Source of the DNA: Vesta saturnalis
Lineage: Eukaryota; Arthropoda; Insecta; Coleoptera; Lampyridae
Assembly: GCA_036346205.1 (NCBI GenBank)
Contig: JARFJB010001987.1
Location: 2,521,001-2,585,000 of the forward strand
Length of the DNA: 64,000 nucleotides
Direction: 5' to 3'
The notes under the pieces were generated by a model. The model was not told the origin of the DNA, ran no database searches, and worked only from the letters and a program-made list of their open reading frames with translations. A program made the position numbers and the translations under genes. This document shows, piece by piece, positions 33,454 through 45,403 of this stretch (positions are counted from its first letter, which is position 1; the number at the start of each line of letters is the position of its first letter).

Positions 33454-34405
33454 TTTTATGTGACGTCACCTTTCTAACCAGCCAGTGTTATAATAAATCT
33501 ACCAATCCGGTAGTTCTAAATTGAAATTTAATTATAATTTAGTTTCACTAGTAATTCCGTTAATTTGTCAAACAAAAAACCGATTGTTATTTTCAGCAAG
33601 TTTATTAGTTATTTCCAGTATGAAATATAGCACTAATTCTATAGAAAATGTAATACAATTTAATTTGAAGCACACTAAGTTATTATGTTATGCAATTTAA
33701 ATTGCGATATGATTCCGCGTAAAATCGGAAGTAACATGTAAGGTAGGGAACCAAAAGTTCAGTGAAATAAATTCCCTCACGATAGCTTCAAGTAACCCGG
33801 GTAGAACGTAGGCAAATTGTGTGTGCCTTAAACCTACACCACACGCTCAGCGTTCGACCTCTTTCCTTGACCGCCTAACTTTCACTAACTAACTGAAAAC
33901 TAAACTCCTTTTCACCACAAGAAATTCTGTTACTTATATAAACCTTCCATAACCTTCCCAACAACAACTCAAAATATAAACGAACTGGTAAGCTTGAAAA
34001 AATGCAAAACTATTTAAGCACGACTGAATCTTTTGCTAACAACCCCGGTTACGCAAATAAATTTATGCCACACATCCTATGTTTCTCAGAAACTCTCTTC
34101 ATTTATAATGAAATTCAATTCCTTTTATCGAAACTGCGATAACAAACCTTAAAGTAAAAATTCCTGGTAACTTAACGTTTTAATTTAAAATTCTACAATA
34201 ATATTTTAAATATCCTAGTATTCAGAAAAAATGTACCACAAAATTTTTTCCACACATGAGACTCTACTCACTAGATTAGATGTTTTTCCCAAAAACATCC
34301 ATTACTCTAAGAAAACAAACTAAATTTAGGACAATCCTAAATCTGAGAACACAACTAACCTAAGAAGGAACCTAAATCTAGCCTAAAACTAACCTAACCT
34401 AACAA
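33454..34405 (-). repeat. Putative LTR of minus-strand gypsy element
   Basis: Lies directly after the integrase remnant (34686-35015, minus strand) and before the candidate primer site. On the minus strand it starts near TGTTTGTTAGGTTAGG and has a TATA-like TTTATATAAG at about 33936-33945. Boundaries are estimated and I have no matching second LTR. A primer site on its far side would imply a tandem or recombined element. Confidence 0.35.
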
Positions 34406-34685
34406 ACAAACTTTGACTGGTGCATTGGAATATCACGTCAAGAACATACGAAGAGATAGTGCTGCAGTTCACGGGATTCCGGCTTTCGATTATTCCAGAA
34501 CCGCATACTCACGACGCAAAACACCAACTAAACTCACTACACCTATCTGTAGGGGCATCTGCTGTAGGAAAATTTTTACTCCGTCCCTACACAGAGAAGA
34601 CGCTCAAAGGGTATCAGTCACTTTTAGGATTTGCCTTCAAATCTTTGGGATTCTACACTTCCTTCGAGATATCCGATGCGTCCGA

Positions 34686-35015
34686 TAATTCATGTCTGAT
34701 AAGACATTTGGTTCTTAATATAATACAGTCCAACAAATTTCGGCGCTAGCTTAGCTGCAAAATAAAGAGACGCGTACGAAAGGGCATAAGTACTTCTCCG
34801 TATAGTATAACCAACATCAAATGTCGCTAAACATCTGAGTGAATTTTAAGCCTGTTGACTTTTAATAAAGACTACATTGAGCCTACGCTTAAAACTCTAC
34901 ATTCTCCAAAACATATACTTCCACTTTTTCGCCATGCTTAGCTCCATCTAATATTATTTCTTGTCCAAGATTGGCAAAATAGGGCGCCAGGTCCATAACT
35001 TCATGTGTAGCTGTG
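34686..35015 (-). pseudogene. Gypsy integrase fragments
   Basis: Minus-strand frames give THEVMDLAPYFANLGQEIIL DG near 35000-34920, matching the gypsy integrase '.HE.TG.AP...NFGRE..L' motif. Then TYALSYASLYFAAKLAPKFV GLYYIKNQMS lies near 34790-34690, matching the C-terminal 'LS.A...F.AKLAPKF.GPY.I' motif. The two are in order but shifted in frame. The RT fragment directly upstream joins to this with everything between (rest of RT, RNase H, zinc finger and catalytic core of integrase) deleted. The plus-strand frames over 34413-34749 are shadows of this region. No function is possible. Confidence 0.65.
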
Positions 35016-35112
35016 CGGTATACTTCTTGGAATCCTCAGCCATCGGTACGCTGATTTAATATCCAGCGACGATATATACTTCACATCACAAAGACGATCT
35101 AAAATAAACGAC
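35005..35112 (-). pseudogene. Gypsy RT fragment, downstream piece
   Basis: Minus strand reads VSFILDRLCDVKYISSLDIK SAYRWLRIP, the RT motif A block of gypsy elements ('ILDRL.D.KYLSSLDIKSAYWQ'), with the catalytic-type Asp in SLDIK present. The bases just upstream are the right-hand target duplication of a 3.0-kb LTR-like insertion. On the other side of it (38141) the frame ends with NAYPLPYV. Removing the insertion and one 4-bp duplication joins YPLPYV directly to SFILDRL without a frame change. Downstream, the frame is lost at the deletion near 35010. Confidence 0.75.
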
Positions 35113-36616
35113 ACATTGTTACGGGCGAAAATGGCAGTAATAATCAGATAATACAGTTTGATTATCCTTATACTTGAATGAAATTTAACTACATAAACAA
35201 TATCTCGGAAGATAATCACACTTCTATCCTTTCAAAATCTAAAATTATTCTTACAATTAAACTCCGCAGTAGAAAATGCTATCCAATAGAGGTGGTTTAT
35301 TTCAAAATAATCCTTTAATATGCACCTGCACTTGTCACAAAGAACAGAAGACGGCTGTAATATTTAGGTAACTGTGCCGTCGCACCATTCACTAACCCTA
35401 ACTGTCCGATGTTCACTCACGCCTTAAGCGTATACACGATTTGGGCAGTTTTTTTTGCTACATGCCCTTCAGCTTAAATATTTGTCTCACTTCCACTTGA
35501 ATATTAAAAATTCTTAAATGCTCCTTTATACAATCAATTTCGTACTGTTGACGATCAATTACAATAATGTCCTCTACTATTTAACCTAATCAACACACTT
35601 CTATTTTATTACTTAAAGGGTTACTTTAGGTTTCTTTGTTAGATCGCGCGTTTCAATACTTAACACTTCTAACTTAATATTTTCTGTTTTACTTTTAAAT
35701 CTGTTTTAACATTTTTCAAAATTCTTGAAAGAAAAATACTAGTATTTGCTTTCAATTCACAATTAATCCTTTTATTCGTAAACGTTTAAATACTTCATCC
35801 CCAATATGGGTTCTTGCAGTGAATTAATATTTACTGCAAATTGTTTACAAATAAAAATCAGAATTGACCGTTTTGTGGTCTCTTAAAAACTTCACGCGCG
35901 ATTTCTCCTTTGCTTCTATCTCTTTAACCAAGCGACTCATCCCTATGCCTTTGTAAGCTCTCACTTAAATACCATAGGTCAACCATATTGTCAAAAGTCG
36001 TCAACTTTTCACTCCAGAACTACAATCAGCCTATCACAAACTAGCTTACATTGCGTCTCTTTGCCGAGTGGATCGTCCTAAAAGGGTACAGGACACAAAA
36101 GATGCGAGAAAATAGCCATCTTGAATTACTTTACAAACATACCTATAACTCTTCGGAAAAACCTTTATTCGTATTCTAATTTACTACGTATACTGTACAG
36201 AACTTGATTCAATTTTTTATGAAAATTTCTCATGTAGGTGATTTCTCTTTCCGCAGAATGTAACAAATTCCAACAATATTTACTCTTGAACACACATTCA
36301 ATTTTATTATTGCGATGTTACGACATTTATACAAGCAAAAATATACATACCTATTCGTTCCTACACCTTAATGCAATACCAACAAATCATGAATTCACTC
36401 CCTCACACGTCTACAACTATTTTCAACCCGAATTCCTTAGCAACCAGTAGCTGTTCGGTAGCCTTTAGCATTGTCGTCTCAATAGTAGCTTTACCAAAAC
36501 ACCATTTTTCAACCAAATTTAATGCTTTCAACATGAAAATCTTTATACAACATTCAAATACTGTTTTATATTATTTATTCAAGTTCCAGGGGCGTAGAAT
36601 TTACATCAATTTACAT

Positions 36617-36619
<3 letters not shown>

Positions 36620-36714
<95 letters not shown>
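36620..36714. repeat. (CA)n microsatellite
   Basis: About 95 bp of CA repeat with a single CT interruption. The Thr-His frame is an artefact. Confidence 0.97.
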
Positions 36715-36715
<1 letters not shown>

Positions 36716-36744
36716 TTTTTCTCGTGTTATAAAATTAATTTAAT

Positions 36745-37060
36745 CGCTTGAAGGGCTTCCAAAAAAAATCGTAATGAAAGAAAAAGCGTATTGATCCGCC
36801 TAAATAAATATAAATAAACCCCTTTATTAAAATCACAAACGAAAAGTAAAGTAGTTACCGTCACTCGTACAAAATAATCAATCGAAACTTTCCCTTACTT
36901 CTCACAACGATAACGACAATGCTCGTCAATTGACCTTTTCGATATTTGATCGATAGATACCAATAACTTCTTAATCTCCTCGATTCTAGAACTATATTTA
37001 CACGAACTTCAGTAACGAGAAATCCTTAAACCAAAAACCAAATGATTCAGGTCACCTTTC
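36745..37060. repeat. Segment repeated at 42808-43085
   Basis: Shared blocks in the same orientation include CGCTTGAAGGGC / CGCCTGAAGGGC, TTCATCCGCC-like, ACAAAATAATCAATC / ACAAAATGATCAATC and GATACCAATAACT. It shows that sequence of the LTR-like insertion also lies to the right of the Mutator-like element. Confidence 0.75.
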
Positions 37061-38140
37061 CATCTGGTTTAACGTACATATACATACAAATATTAACTTA
37101 TTTGCAAGTGTTCTTTGACTTTTGTGTACACAAAAATTTATCAAAGCGATATTTATATAAGGCAATTTCTTTCATGGGTTTGGGTTAGCTATGTGCGCGA
37201 ATGTGCCCCTTGAATATCTTGAACTTACATTACAAAAATCCGCAGGAAATTTGAATAGACTGAGGATGGGTAACAGCACTAGCATTAAACACTAGTCTCG
37301 CTTCGATGGACCCGATAAAAAATTGTCACTCCTGACAAATGATACACAACACAATATTAACGGGGTGTATGAATATTATTAAAAAAAAAGTGTAAACGAA
37401 AGGCTCTTCCTATGAAAACTTGAATTAAACCCCGGCATTACGTAAATAATCCACACCCAAACCACAACGCGCGCGCAGCACCACCAACTTGCCTCTTTAA
37501 CTAAGACTGACTAATAAATCTTTCAGTTTCAACCATCGTGTACTCACGTCAAATACCCAATGATAAAAACCGATACCTTTAAAGTTTAAATCGTAAGCGC
37601 GTTAAAAACGAGATGAGTTTCGGAAACCGAATCAAAAAAATTATAGAATCCATCTACCCCGAGACCAATATCACTGTAACATGATTTGTTTTCGTTAACT
37701 AAAAACTTGGAGAATCGACCCTAAACCAACGTATTATAAAACCCACGCTCTTTGCCTTTTTAAAATAAATTTTATCAACATGGACACCGACTCTCCGTCG
37801 CCAAAGCTTGAATTCTGAAAACTACGTTTCCTGAAGCAATTTGGAATTACAAAGTAACAATTTTCAACGACGTAATTTTAATTCAACTAACTGTAATTAA
37901 CGAAACTTAACAAAATAGGTTATCCATTATTCGTTAGAAACTAGTTAACTCTCATATAAAATTCATTTTACCAATATATATGACTGTCAACGAGTGAAAT
38001 CTAATCGTGATTAGATTCAATCTATTAACCCCAAAAAAACCAAAAAAATGTATACCCCGTTCACAGAATTGGGATACTAAATCCTAAAGTTCCAGAAAAC
38101 AAAAGAATCTATGGTACATTTTTACCATACGTGACAACGT

Positions 38141-38553
38141 AGGGTAGCGGATAAGCATTCCTCTCGGTAACTTTATTGACTTTCCTAAAGTCCACACAAA
38201 ATCGATAACTCCCTTCTTTCTTCTTCACCAAAGATACTATCTCAATCAGGCACAGGAGGATTTTTCGACCACGTGTAATCTCAGCATCTTCTCCAATTTG
38301 ATATTATGTATGTACGGCGACACGCCATAATAACGTTGCTTAATTGGTTCACTAGTAGCCTTAACTCAATGTTCCACCAATGAGGAAGGTATCACTAGCT
38401 CTCCTCCCTCCAATGCTTCCATGGTCTCTACATTTTCAAATTTCCACGATACTTTACGCAAATCCAGGCCAAATGCGTTCGTTTACAGAAATCAACTCAC
38501 AAAATGAGCTGGTGCAGTATATACGATATGACAAGAACATTAATAATCACTTT
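38141..38553 (-). pseudogene. Gypsy RT, upstream piece
   Basis: Minus-strand pieces include YGVSPYIHNIKLEKMLRLH (gypsy 'YPVSP.....I..E...ML') near 38330-38290, and KKEGSYRFCVDFRKVNKVTE RNAYPLP near 38225-38145. The latter is the conserved 'K.DGS.RFCVDFRKLN..T..DAYPLP' block. A stop near 38270 and frame changes interrupt it. It is cut at 38136 by the LTR-like insertion and continues at 35112. RT would copy the element RNA in the cytoplasm. Confidence 0.78.
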
Positions 38554-38817
38554 TCATTTAATTTTAACGGGTGTGGTAACTGATGCAATACTCTTAACTG
38601 ACTGGCCATTGGTCACGAAACAAGTAGACGTAAACTTCCTGTTTAGTTTAACACCTAGTTGGTTCAATTTTTCCCAACCCTTACTGACTACGATGGTCTT
38701 CGATGACCCACTATCTAATACTCCTAACAATTTCTGACCAAACACTGGTAACAATACCAGTTCTTCCTCGACTAACGACATTGTTATGCAATGTGACCAG
38801 GCTTCTGGCAATTCCAA
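38554..38817 (-). pseudogene. Gypsy aspartic protease
   Basis: An 87-codon minus-strand frame contains LLPVFGQKLLGVLDSGSSKT IVVSKGWEKL, with the active-site LDSGSS characteristic of gypsy retropepsins. TSTCFVTNGQSVKSIASVT follows. Its start overlaps the end of the gag frame by about 34 bp in another frame, the usual arrangement for a gag-pol frameshift. It directly precedes the RT pieces. The frame is open, so this is one of the better preserved parts. Expected role is Gag-Pol processing. Confidence 0.75.
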
Positions 38818-39325
38818 TAAAGTTTACTTCCATTCCTACTCTTTTTTCGCGTAGCCTCCGATTTACGAGATGCAACCTGTATCTCTTGTATGGGCACTTC
38901 CTTTACTTTAACACTGTTAATCTCTGGCAAGGCTTCTCCCACATAAGCTAAATCGACTTCTAAGTCAGAACGACTAGCCAGAAAATAATTGTTTACAGCC
39001 TGAACACGCTCTTCAATCAATCGTCCATACTTAATTAAATCGTTAACGGAATGTCAGTCAAGTTAAGTCACGCTTGATACGATGATGCTATAGTTTTCTT
39101 TAAAATCTTCAATTGCTTGTCCTCGGGATGTTTTTCATTCAATCACAAATATAAAGTCCGCATAACAGTGGTATAAATTCCATGGGCTCGTCGGTTCCTC
39201 GAGTTCGATGCTTAATTCCCTCTAACAACCTATCATCATAACCCACTGGTTGGAATTGAAGTTTTAACAATTCCACCCACACCAATAATACCAAATGTTA
39301 AAATGCCTCCAACTAGATCTAACGT
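38784..39325 (-). pseudogene. Gypsy gag with truncated zinc knuckle
   Basis: Minus-strand pieces in order: LKLQFQPVGYDDRLLEGIKH RTRGTDEPMEF near 39275-39180, then IEERVQAVNNYFLASRSDLE V near 39015. The frame finally reaches LYWNCQKPGHIA near 38790, a C..C....GH half of a CCHC knuckle. The 'LQ.FQP..YD..L..EI..RTQG..EP' motif is typical of insect gypsy gag. Stops near 39140 and 39060 break it. The protein would form the particle shell and bind RNA. Confidence 0.7.
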
Positions 39326-39733
39326 AAATTATCGCGTTACCGGTAAATAAACCTAAACAATCAGAAAATAATTGACTAACATCAACACGTTGTGAAATTT
39401 GTAACTTCGAAATGTGCTTAATGACGACGAAAAAAAAAACAAAAAAACTTGCTTACATTAGGTCGCATAAACCAGGTGTATCGCTAAATTAAAAGCCTTG
39501 ATCCTGAGTTTTCTGTAAAGCTTCAAACTATTTGCACGTAATCAAAATAAAAGGACGTGCTAATAGACCAGCTCATCGGCCATCTATCTTATTTACTCTA
39601 ATTTTAGTTTACGTTAAACTTTATTAATGAAAAGTTAATATCTTAAAATTAAAATAAAATAAGAAAAGTAATAAGAAACAAAAAAATAGCAAACAATCTG
39701 CTAGAGAAATATCTCACAAATTAATTGCGTTAA
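39326..39733. other. Unassigned sequence between gag and Mutator-like element
   Basis: Expected to be leader or LTR of the gypsy element. I found no clear primer site or LTR end. Confidence 0.4.
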
Positions 39734-42283
39734 GGGGGTCGCGGGGTCCTATCTTTTGCATGTTAATTTGCCCAACTTTAAGGTACATGTAAATAAAAAG
39801 TAAAACTGGTAGAGCTTTGAATTTTTTTTTCACTGAAAGTTTACACTTTTCTACATATTTTGAGAATTTTATATTTTTTTAAAAAAAGTTATATTTTTGA
39901 ATTAAAAACTTTGTATATAAATCAAGTTTCTAAAAAATGTACTACGAATTTTGAAAAACCCTCTGTTTCAAATGTATAGCAAGACTAGACAAAGTAAACA
40001 AAAAAAAATCATCTCATTATCTCTTACCGTTCCTGAGAAAATGTTCCTTAAGTGCTATAAATATTCGTTTACGGAATCAAAGTTAGAAAAACATTAAAAA
40101 TTCAATATTTTTTGAAAATTCTTACTTTAATGCATCCCAGCTCCATACTTGTCTGGATCCTCTGCTTCTTCAGACATATCCTCCACCCTTCTTTTAGATG
40201 CTGTTAGCTTTTGCCGGCATTTTTTTTCAATTGCTTCCAATGCCTTTTCTGCTTTTTTCACTTGTAGAGCGTCGACAAACTTTATTCTCTTGATGCAGTA
40301 AGCTCCAGGAACAATACCTAACTTTTCTAGTATTTTACATCTGACTATATTTCCCTCATTATAGGTGCAGATTGCCTCATACACGCCAAGTTCCAAGGTA
40401 TTTTTGTAGACAAAGGTTGCTTTCGGGATGCGCTCCCAAATCAAACTATTGAGAGACCCACTAGCATTTTGGGTTCCACCGTGTAAGCATCTGCGGTGTA
40501 ATTCTGGTTGAGATAAGTCTCTAAATATGGGCTATATTTCCTCCATCACTATTCTAGGGAAATGGGTATGAATAGAGTGGCCATATGGCTCTTCCTTTTC
40601 CATCGCTTTGCGGTAGTTGCACCACGTGTCTGGTCCAGGATAACTCATGGGCATGAGATTCTTGTGTAGAAGCCAGATGAAAATATTCGGCCCAAACAGC
40701 TTTTTTCATATTCTCTAAATTTGAAGTGTTTCTTCTGATGGCAAGTCCATAATAGGTTTGAATTTCATTAATTGCTTCATTTGTAAGCCGGCCACGACCT
40801 CCAAGTGTTTTGCCATCTTCTAGTTTCTTTTTCCCAGCTTGAGATTTCAACTTTCGAAGGCGTGAGCCCATGTGTTTTTGCACGTATCCCACACATTCGA
40901 GTTTCTCTATTGAGAAATCAGGTCTATATGGCTCAGCAGCAACAACGGAAGGGTATACTGCACTGTCAGCGTCACCAAGAAAGTACTTATATCTTATGTT
41001 GTGCTTGGTTTGTGACTCACGAAATATGTCGATAATACCCTTGACTTCCATGCCACCACTTACACCAGAAAAGTTTGCGATACAATTTGATTCATGTTGG
41101 TTTTCCAATCTACTTTTACATCTACAAAACTTTGACATAATTTTAACATCAAGCACTTTACCAGTTAGTGCACTTATCGCAGTTACTATGCCATTGAGAG
41201 ATAGATGACCTCTGCGTTGCCACGAACCATCGAAAATTGCACTATTGTCACGGTTTTCATTTTCTTGCAAGCCTACACATTCTTCTACAGCATCACCCAT
41301 CGATTGAAAACAAACAGCCTGTATAACCTGCAGTAAAATGTGGTTGTAACCCCTAGAAGGGCACGGCATATTCCTTAGAGAGAAAAAAATCTTTGGCGCT
41401 TCTTGGCCCTTTCCAATACAGCGAAAGGAATATGCACATCGTACATTCAAATCTGTCATATTAGTTAGGCCTACTTTCTTGCTGTTACCTTCTGACAATA
41501 AAAAACTACGAGAAGAACACTTCAGATTGATATTTACATTCATGCCTTGCCTATTACTGGGGAAAACAAAGTTGACCATGACACTTTGAGTAAACAGCAA
41601 TACTTGAAATTAAACTTTGCAAAGTCTCCATGGATACAAGATCATAACAAGAATTTTCATCATCAGTCCTATAAAACTCATATTTACCTAAATTAGGGCT
41701 TAGTTTTCTTTTTGAGGCACTAGTACTAGGCCTACTACTACTTTTACTAAGACTAGCGCTAGATCTAGGCTCTAAAGCTTGGTTCAAAGTTTCACTCACA
41801 ATAGCAGAAGAATTTTCAGTTTCAATCCTTGCTACCACTTGTTTTCTAACGGGTTTTCGTTTTTTAAAAATTTTTGAAGAACATCTAGGCATTTTCACAA
41901 GAAAAACACTGACTAAACGCACTTCTAAGTTCTAACCTCAAAACACCAAACTACAGTCTAAAATCAAAATAACATAAGCTAATGTTTACCTAATTGTCAG
42001 CTGATAGAGTAGCAGTGTAGCTAACACATAAATAAAAATTACAAAGATAAATGAGCACTGTACAATGTATATATACTATAATAAATTCAATATTATGCGT
42101 TTACTCTGTATAATAGTGGGCTAATTTGTGTAGTGTAAGCGTTTGCTAAAATATTAATTTCTTGAAAAGTACTGTTCAGAATTTAACAAAACTTATATTA
42201 AATTAAAGCACAAGAATTCCAGATGATAAAAAATGCAAAATCTCAAATTCAAATATTTTTTTATTTAAGCCCCGTGAACCCCC
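39734..42283 (-). mobile_element. Mutator-like DNA transposon, nearly intact
   Basis: The ends GGGGGTCGCGGGG (39734) and, in reverse complement, GGGGGTTCACGGGG (42283) form a short inverted repeat. TTAA lies outside both (39730-39733 and 42284-42287). One transposase gene fills the inside on the minus strand, interrupted by only two frameshifts and one stop. The element is inserted in the gypsy/LTR-like sequence. Confidence 0.75.
40127..41922 (-). pseudogene. Mutator-like transposase (PF20700-type), lightly damaged
   Basis: Three overlapping minus-strand frames make up one protein. 41922-41554 has a basic Ser-rich N-terminus (KIFKKRKPVRKQVVARIE, SSASLSKSSSRPSTSASK). 41600-40554, a 348-codon frame, holds the core: CVGLQENENRDNSAIFDGSW with the family's 'V..DG.W..RG', then LSLNGIVTAISALTGKVLDV. 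IMSKFCRCK, ANFSGVSGGMEVKGII, YKYFLGDADSAVY and GGRGRLTNEAINEIQTYYGL A follow. The last part, from about 40555 to 40127, has RRCLHGGTQNASGSLNSLIW and LELGVYEAICTYNEGN. Breaks are a frameshift near 41590, a frameshift near 40556 and one stop near 40530. Acidic residues in DGSW and GDAD are present. Confidence 0.82.
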
Positions 42284-43133
42284 TTAAAAGCTTTCATCAA
42301 AATTATTAAAAAAATAAATGAACGTTGCCGCTGTAACAGTTCAGGAACATTAACGTAGTCAAAATATGTTATCTCTTAAATTCAATACTTCGTAAATAAT
42401 GATAACGCCGTGATAAAGGAATGAAATGAGATATTACACTCAATAATGAATTAATACCTACGCTCAAATTCATTAACACTGCCTATACATTATGATAATA
42501 ATAAATAATAAACAGAGTATCGGTAGGTACTGTTATCGTCAAATCACGAACAATTCTACTTTCGGAAGAAGTAAAATTCTAATTATTAAATCGGGAAGAC
42601 TCTTGCAAGGTTCAAAATTCGGAAAATCATTTACGTCAATTACCTTAATTTACTTGACACCATAAAGGTATAATAATGACGTTCAAAACATAAAATTGAC
42701 ATATTTTCGTAATGTGAATTTTGGAATGCTGTGATAAGAATTAAAAAAATAACACAATATGAAATATTACGAGAAACGGTAGAATACACTTCGGTAAAAT
42801 TATATTAACCGCCTGAAGGGCGTCTATGCAATACTATACACTAAAGAAAGTTTATTCATCCGCCAAATTAAACACAAAAATCAACTTTATTGAAATCAAC
42901 AAAAATAACCACAGAAGAGTAACTGCCTTAATTCGCACAAAATGATCAATCTAATTCTTTCTTTCCATCTCACTACGGTAATCGCAATTCCCATACAATT
43001 GACCCTTGGCAATGATCCGACGGATACCAATAACTCTTTTATCTCTCTATGTCGTCAATTTCAATATTATCTAGGGTTCCAAATATTACCGCTTCTTTTA
43101 ATTTGACAAATACAAGTATTTAGTTTGACCAGC
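42284..43133. other. LTR-like sequence, copy of the 36745-37060 segment
   Basis: 42808-43085 matches 36745-37060. The rest has no coding likeness and probably belongs to the same LTR-like family split by the Mutator-like element. Confidence 0.5.
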
Positions 43134-45388
43134 TGTCAGGGTATTTTGAACACCCTGTATACGTATTGGGTAATTTTGTTTGTAGTCTTATGTACTTAGT
43201 TAGATTCCGTATACACATATATTTTTTTTGTCAAGTTATGTTTTATAGTAAATTTGTTTTAACGTGTGTAACGACCTTTAGGGATGGTAGGTGTGTGGTG
43301 AGCTTTAGATTTTTAGTTTGTGAATTATTTTTTTTGTAATTTAGCTTGTTTTTCCTTATTATTTCCCGTTTATAGAAGTTTGATTAACGCTTGTTTGTAA
43401 ATAGTTGTCTATAAGTTTAATTAAGGTTCATTTTGTTTGATTTCCGTAAAATATAATAGAAAATTAAGTACGTTAAATAGATAGTGTGGAATTATCGGCG
43501 TATGATGTCATGGTAGCGCCATAAAGTCGCTTAAGTATAGTTGTCCAGTTTATTATTAGGTATTTTGGTTTTGATTTATAGAGATTACATGTGGGCCTTA
43601 TTGTTCGTACTTTAAGGTAAACATACAGAGGCTGTACAGGATACTTATGCTGACGTGTAGTTTTTGAAAATTTACCGAGTCCTTACGGACGGAAACGAAT
43701 TTGTTTATCGGGGTACCTTATTTTCCCCTTCCGTTTTTTTAATTGGTGGAATTAACTTAGATAAGAGTTTTTATGAGTAGTGGGATTCAAAATTCCAAGA
43801 TGGTTTTTGTTAATAATTTTTGGGATTCTAAATCTGACTGCGCTATCGAGTAGTAGTATACGTTGCCGTTTATTGTTACGCTTTAAGGGGGTGGTTTAGA
43901 ACGTTGATATTTTGGACCTTGTGGTGTTTAACGAACGTACTGTTTTTTGTAGTAAGGGTAGTTAAGCTACTCCTGAATATTACCTGTAAAGGGATTTATT
44001 AAAATTGTTCATCACCAAAGGATTATACCTAGTGCCGATTTCGGTTTTACGTAAGGTTACCTAGAGGACATCGTCGTGTTGTATAGTGCTTCAGTGACCT
44101 CTTTGGTTTATATCGCTTCTGCGGATTTTAAAATCATCGTTCTTCCAAGTGCCTCTTATTTATCGTACAAAGCGTATTTAAAGATAAAGAAACTCTCGCA
44201 ATATATTAAAAGTTATATTTAATTAAATCAAGTTATAAACATTTTGGATTATTAGTGGAAATAAAACCAATTAAAAGCTAAAAGTTATCAAGTAATTGTG
44301 AACGCTCATTTTATTATCACTTTAAAAAGAAGTTAGTAATTAATACAGTAACATTCTAACGAGTTTAGTCAAGAAATTGTTTGTGTATCATAGAACAATA
44401 GTCAACATTTCATTCATCATTTTGCCAGACCAGGAAGAGTTCATTTCCGTCATAGCCGTAACAGACCACCTGGTTATCTTCCACTTATATTGTAACACAG
44501 AAGAGGTGTAATTCTAGACCTTTAAGGTAACATAATATTGTTTTTATTGAATATTTCAAGATTTTTGTGTTTCGATTTATTTTTTTGTGTTGATGAAAGT
44601 TTGAAAGCGGAGTTGTTTTGCCTATTGAATTAAGTTTTTTGTTTGCTTTAGATTTAATTATTTTGAGTAATTATATTATTGACACTTCGCCTTCATACTC
44701 TTCTTTTGTTATTTTATTTTAGTATTAAAGGGCAATTGACCATATTGGAGTGTGGGTATATTATCCACGAATTATATATTTAGGTTAAACGATTTAGACT
44801 GGCGTAAAAGCAGTATTCTGATCAGACATCCTGTCGCCTTTTAAGCATTTATTTTTTTTGTTTATAGGCATTATCGTATGTTTATATTTATCCTTATTAT
44901 TATTTTATTATAGTTTGTTAGGTTTTATAAATGTGTTTAATTTCTATGGAAACCCTTTTGTGTTACATAAGAGTTTTTTTTTTGCAAATTACAAATTACC
45001 GGCGTTTTAGTTTTTAACGTAACGAAGTTAGTTTTTTTGTTTTATTGAGTAATAGCGTTCTTAATATTTAGTATTTTATTTGATTTTTTAGTTGAGTATT
45101 AATTCATTTAGAGTTCATTTTATAGATTTTTTTGTTTTGTTTTGATTATTATTTAATGCATTTATTACACTGAGGTGTATTAACGTAATTTTTATTGAGT
45201 GTTTATCACGCTTTTATTTGACGAGCGTGTAGTGTTTTTTTAAGCCCGATTTTAGGTGGTTTGCTGAGTTGCTGTCCAGCACACCTGGAATTGATTACGG
45301 ATAGGTAAGCGTATGTTTTTTGTATGTTTAGACACGCTATGTACTCGTAATTTTGGCACGACAACCCTTATTTTGACTACTAAACATT
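43134..45388 (+). repeat. Possible long LTR
   Basis: Begins TGTCAGGGTATTTTGAACACC, similar in style to the reverse of the solo LTR end (TGTCAGGTTGACGCGCCCTG at 53748). It ends just before a primer-site-like TGGCGCCCAAACCC at 45390. No coding sequence lies inside. Length (about 2.25 kb) is close to that of the solo LTR. Boundaries are tentative and internal similarity was not established by eye. Confidence 0.35.
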
Positions 45389-45389
45389 C

Positions 45390-45403
45390 TGGCGCCCAAA
45401 CCC
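45390..45403 (+). other. Candidate tRNA-Lys primer-binding site
   Basis: TGGCGCCCAAACCC resembles the lysine-tRNA primer site of gypsy-group elements (TGGCGCCCAAC...). Confidence 0.4.

Larger units (their letters stand above)
35117..38136. repeat. LTR-like insertion (solo LTR candidate) in gypsy RT
   Basis: Bounded by TGTTACG and CGTGACA (TG...CA form), with ACAT (35113-35116) and ACGT (38137-38140) as a 4-bp target duplication carrying one mismatch. Its removal restores the interrupted RT frame. Ends resemble the 2.6-kb solo LTR at 51165-53748 (TGTTACACG...CTGACA). The stretch 36430-36600 (GCAACCAGTAGC, CAGTATTTGAATG-type and CCAGGGGCGTA blocks) is similar to 53440-53620. No coding sequence was recognised inside. 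It contains a CA repeat. Confidence 0.6.

Noticed and set aside
34413..34749. Two overlapping plus-strand frames of 91 and 109 codons
   Set aside because: Opposite strand carries gypsy integrase C-terminal motifs; the plus frames show no known domain.
36371..36751. 126-codon frame with a Thr-His run
   Set aside because: Translation of the CA microsatellite inside an LTR-like insertion; no domain on either side.
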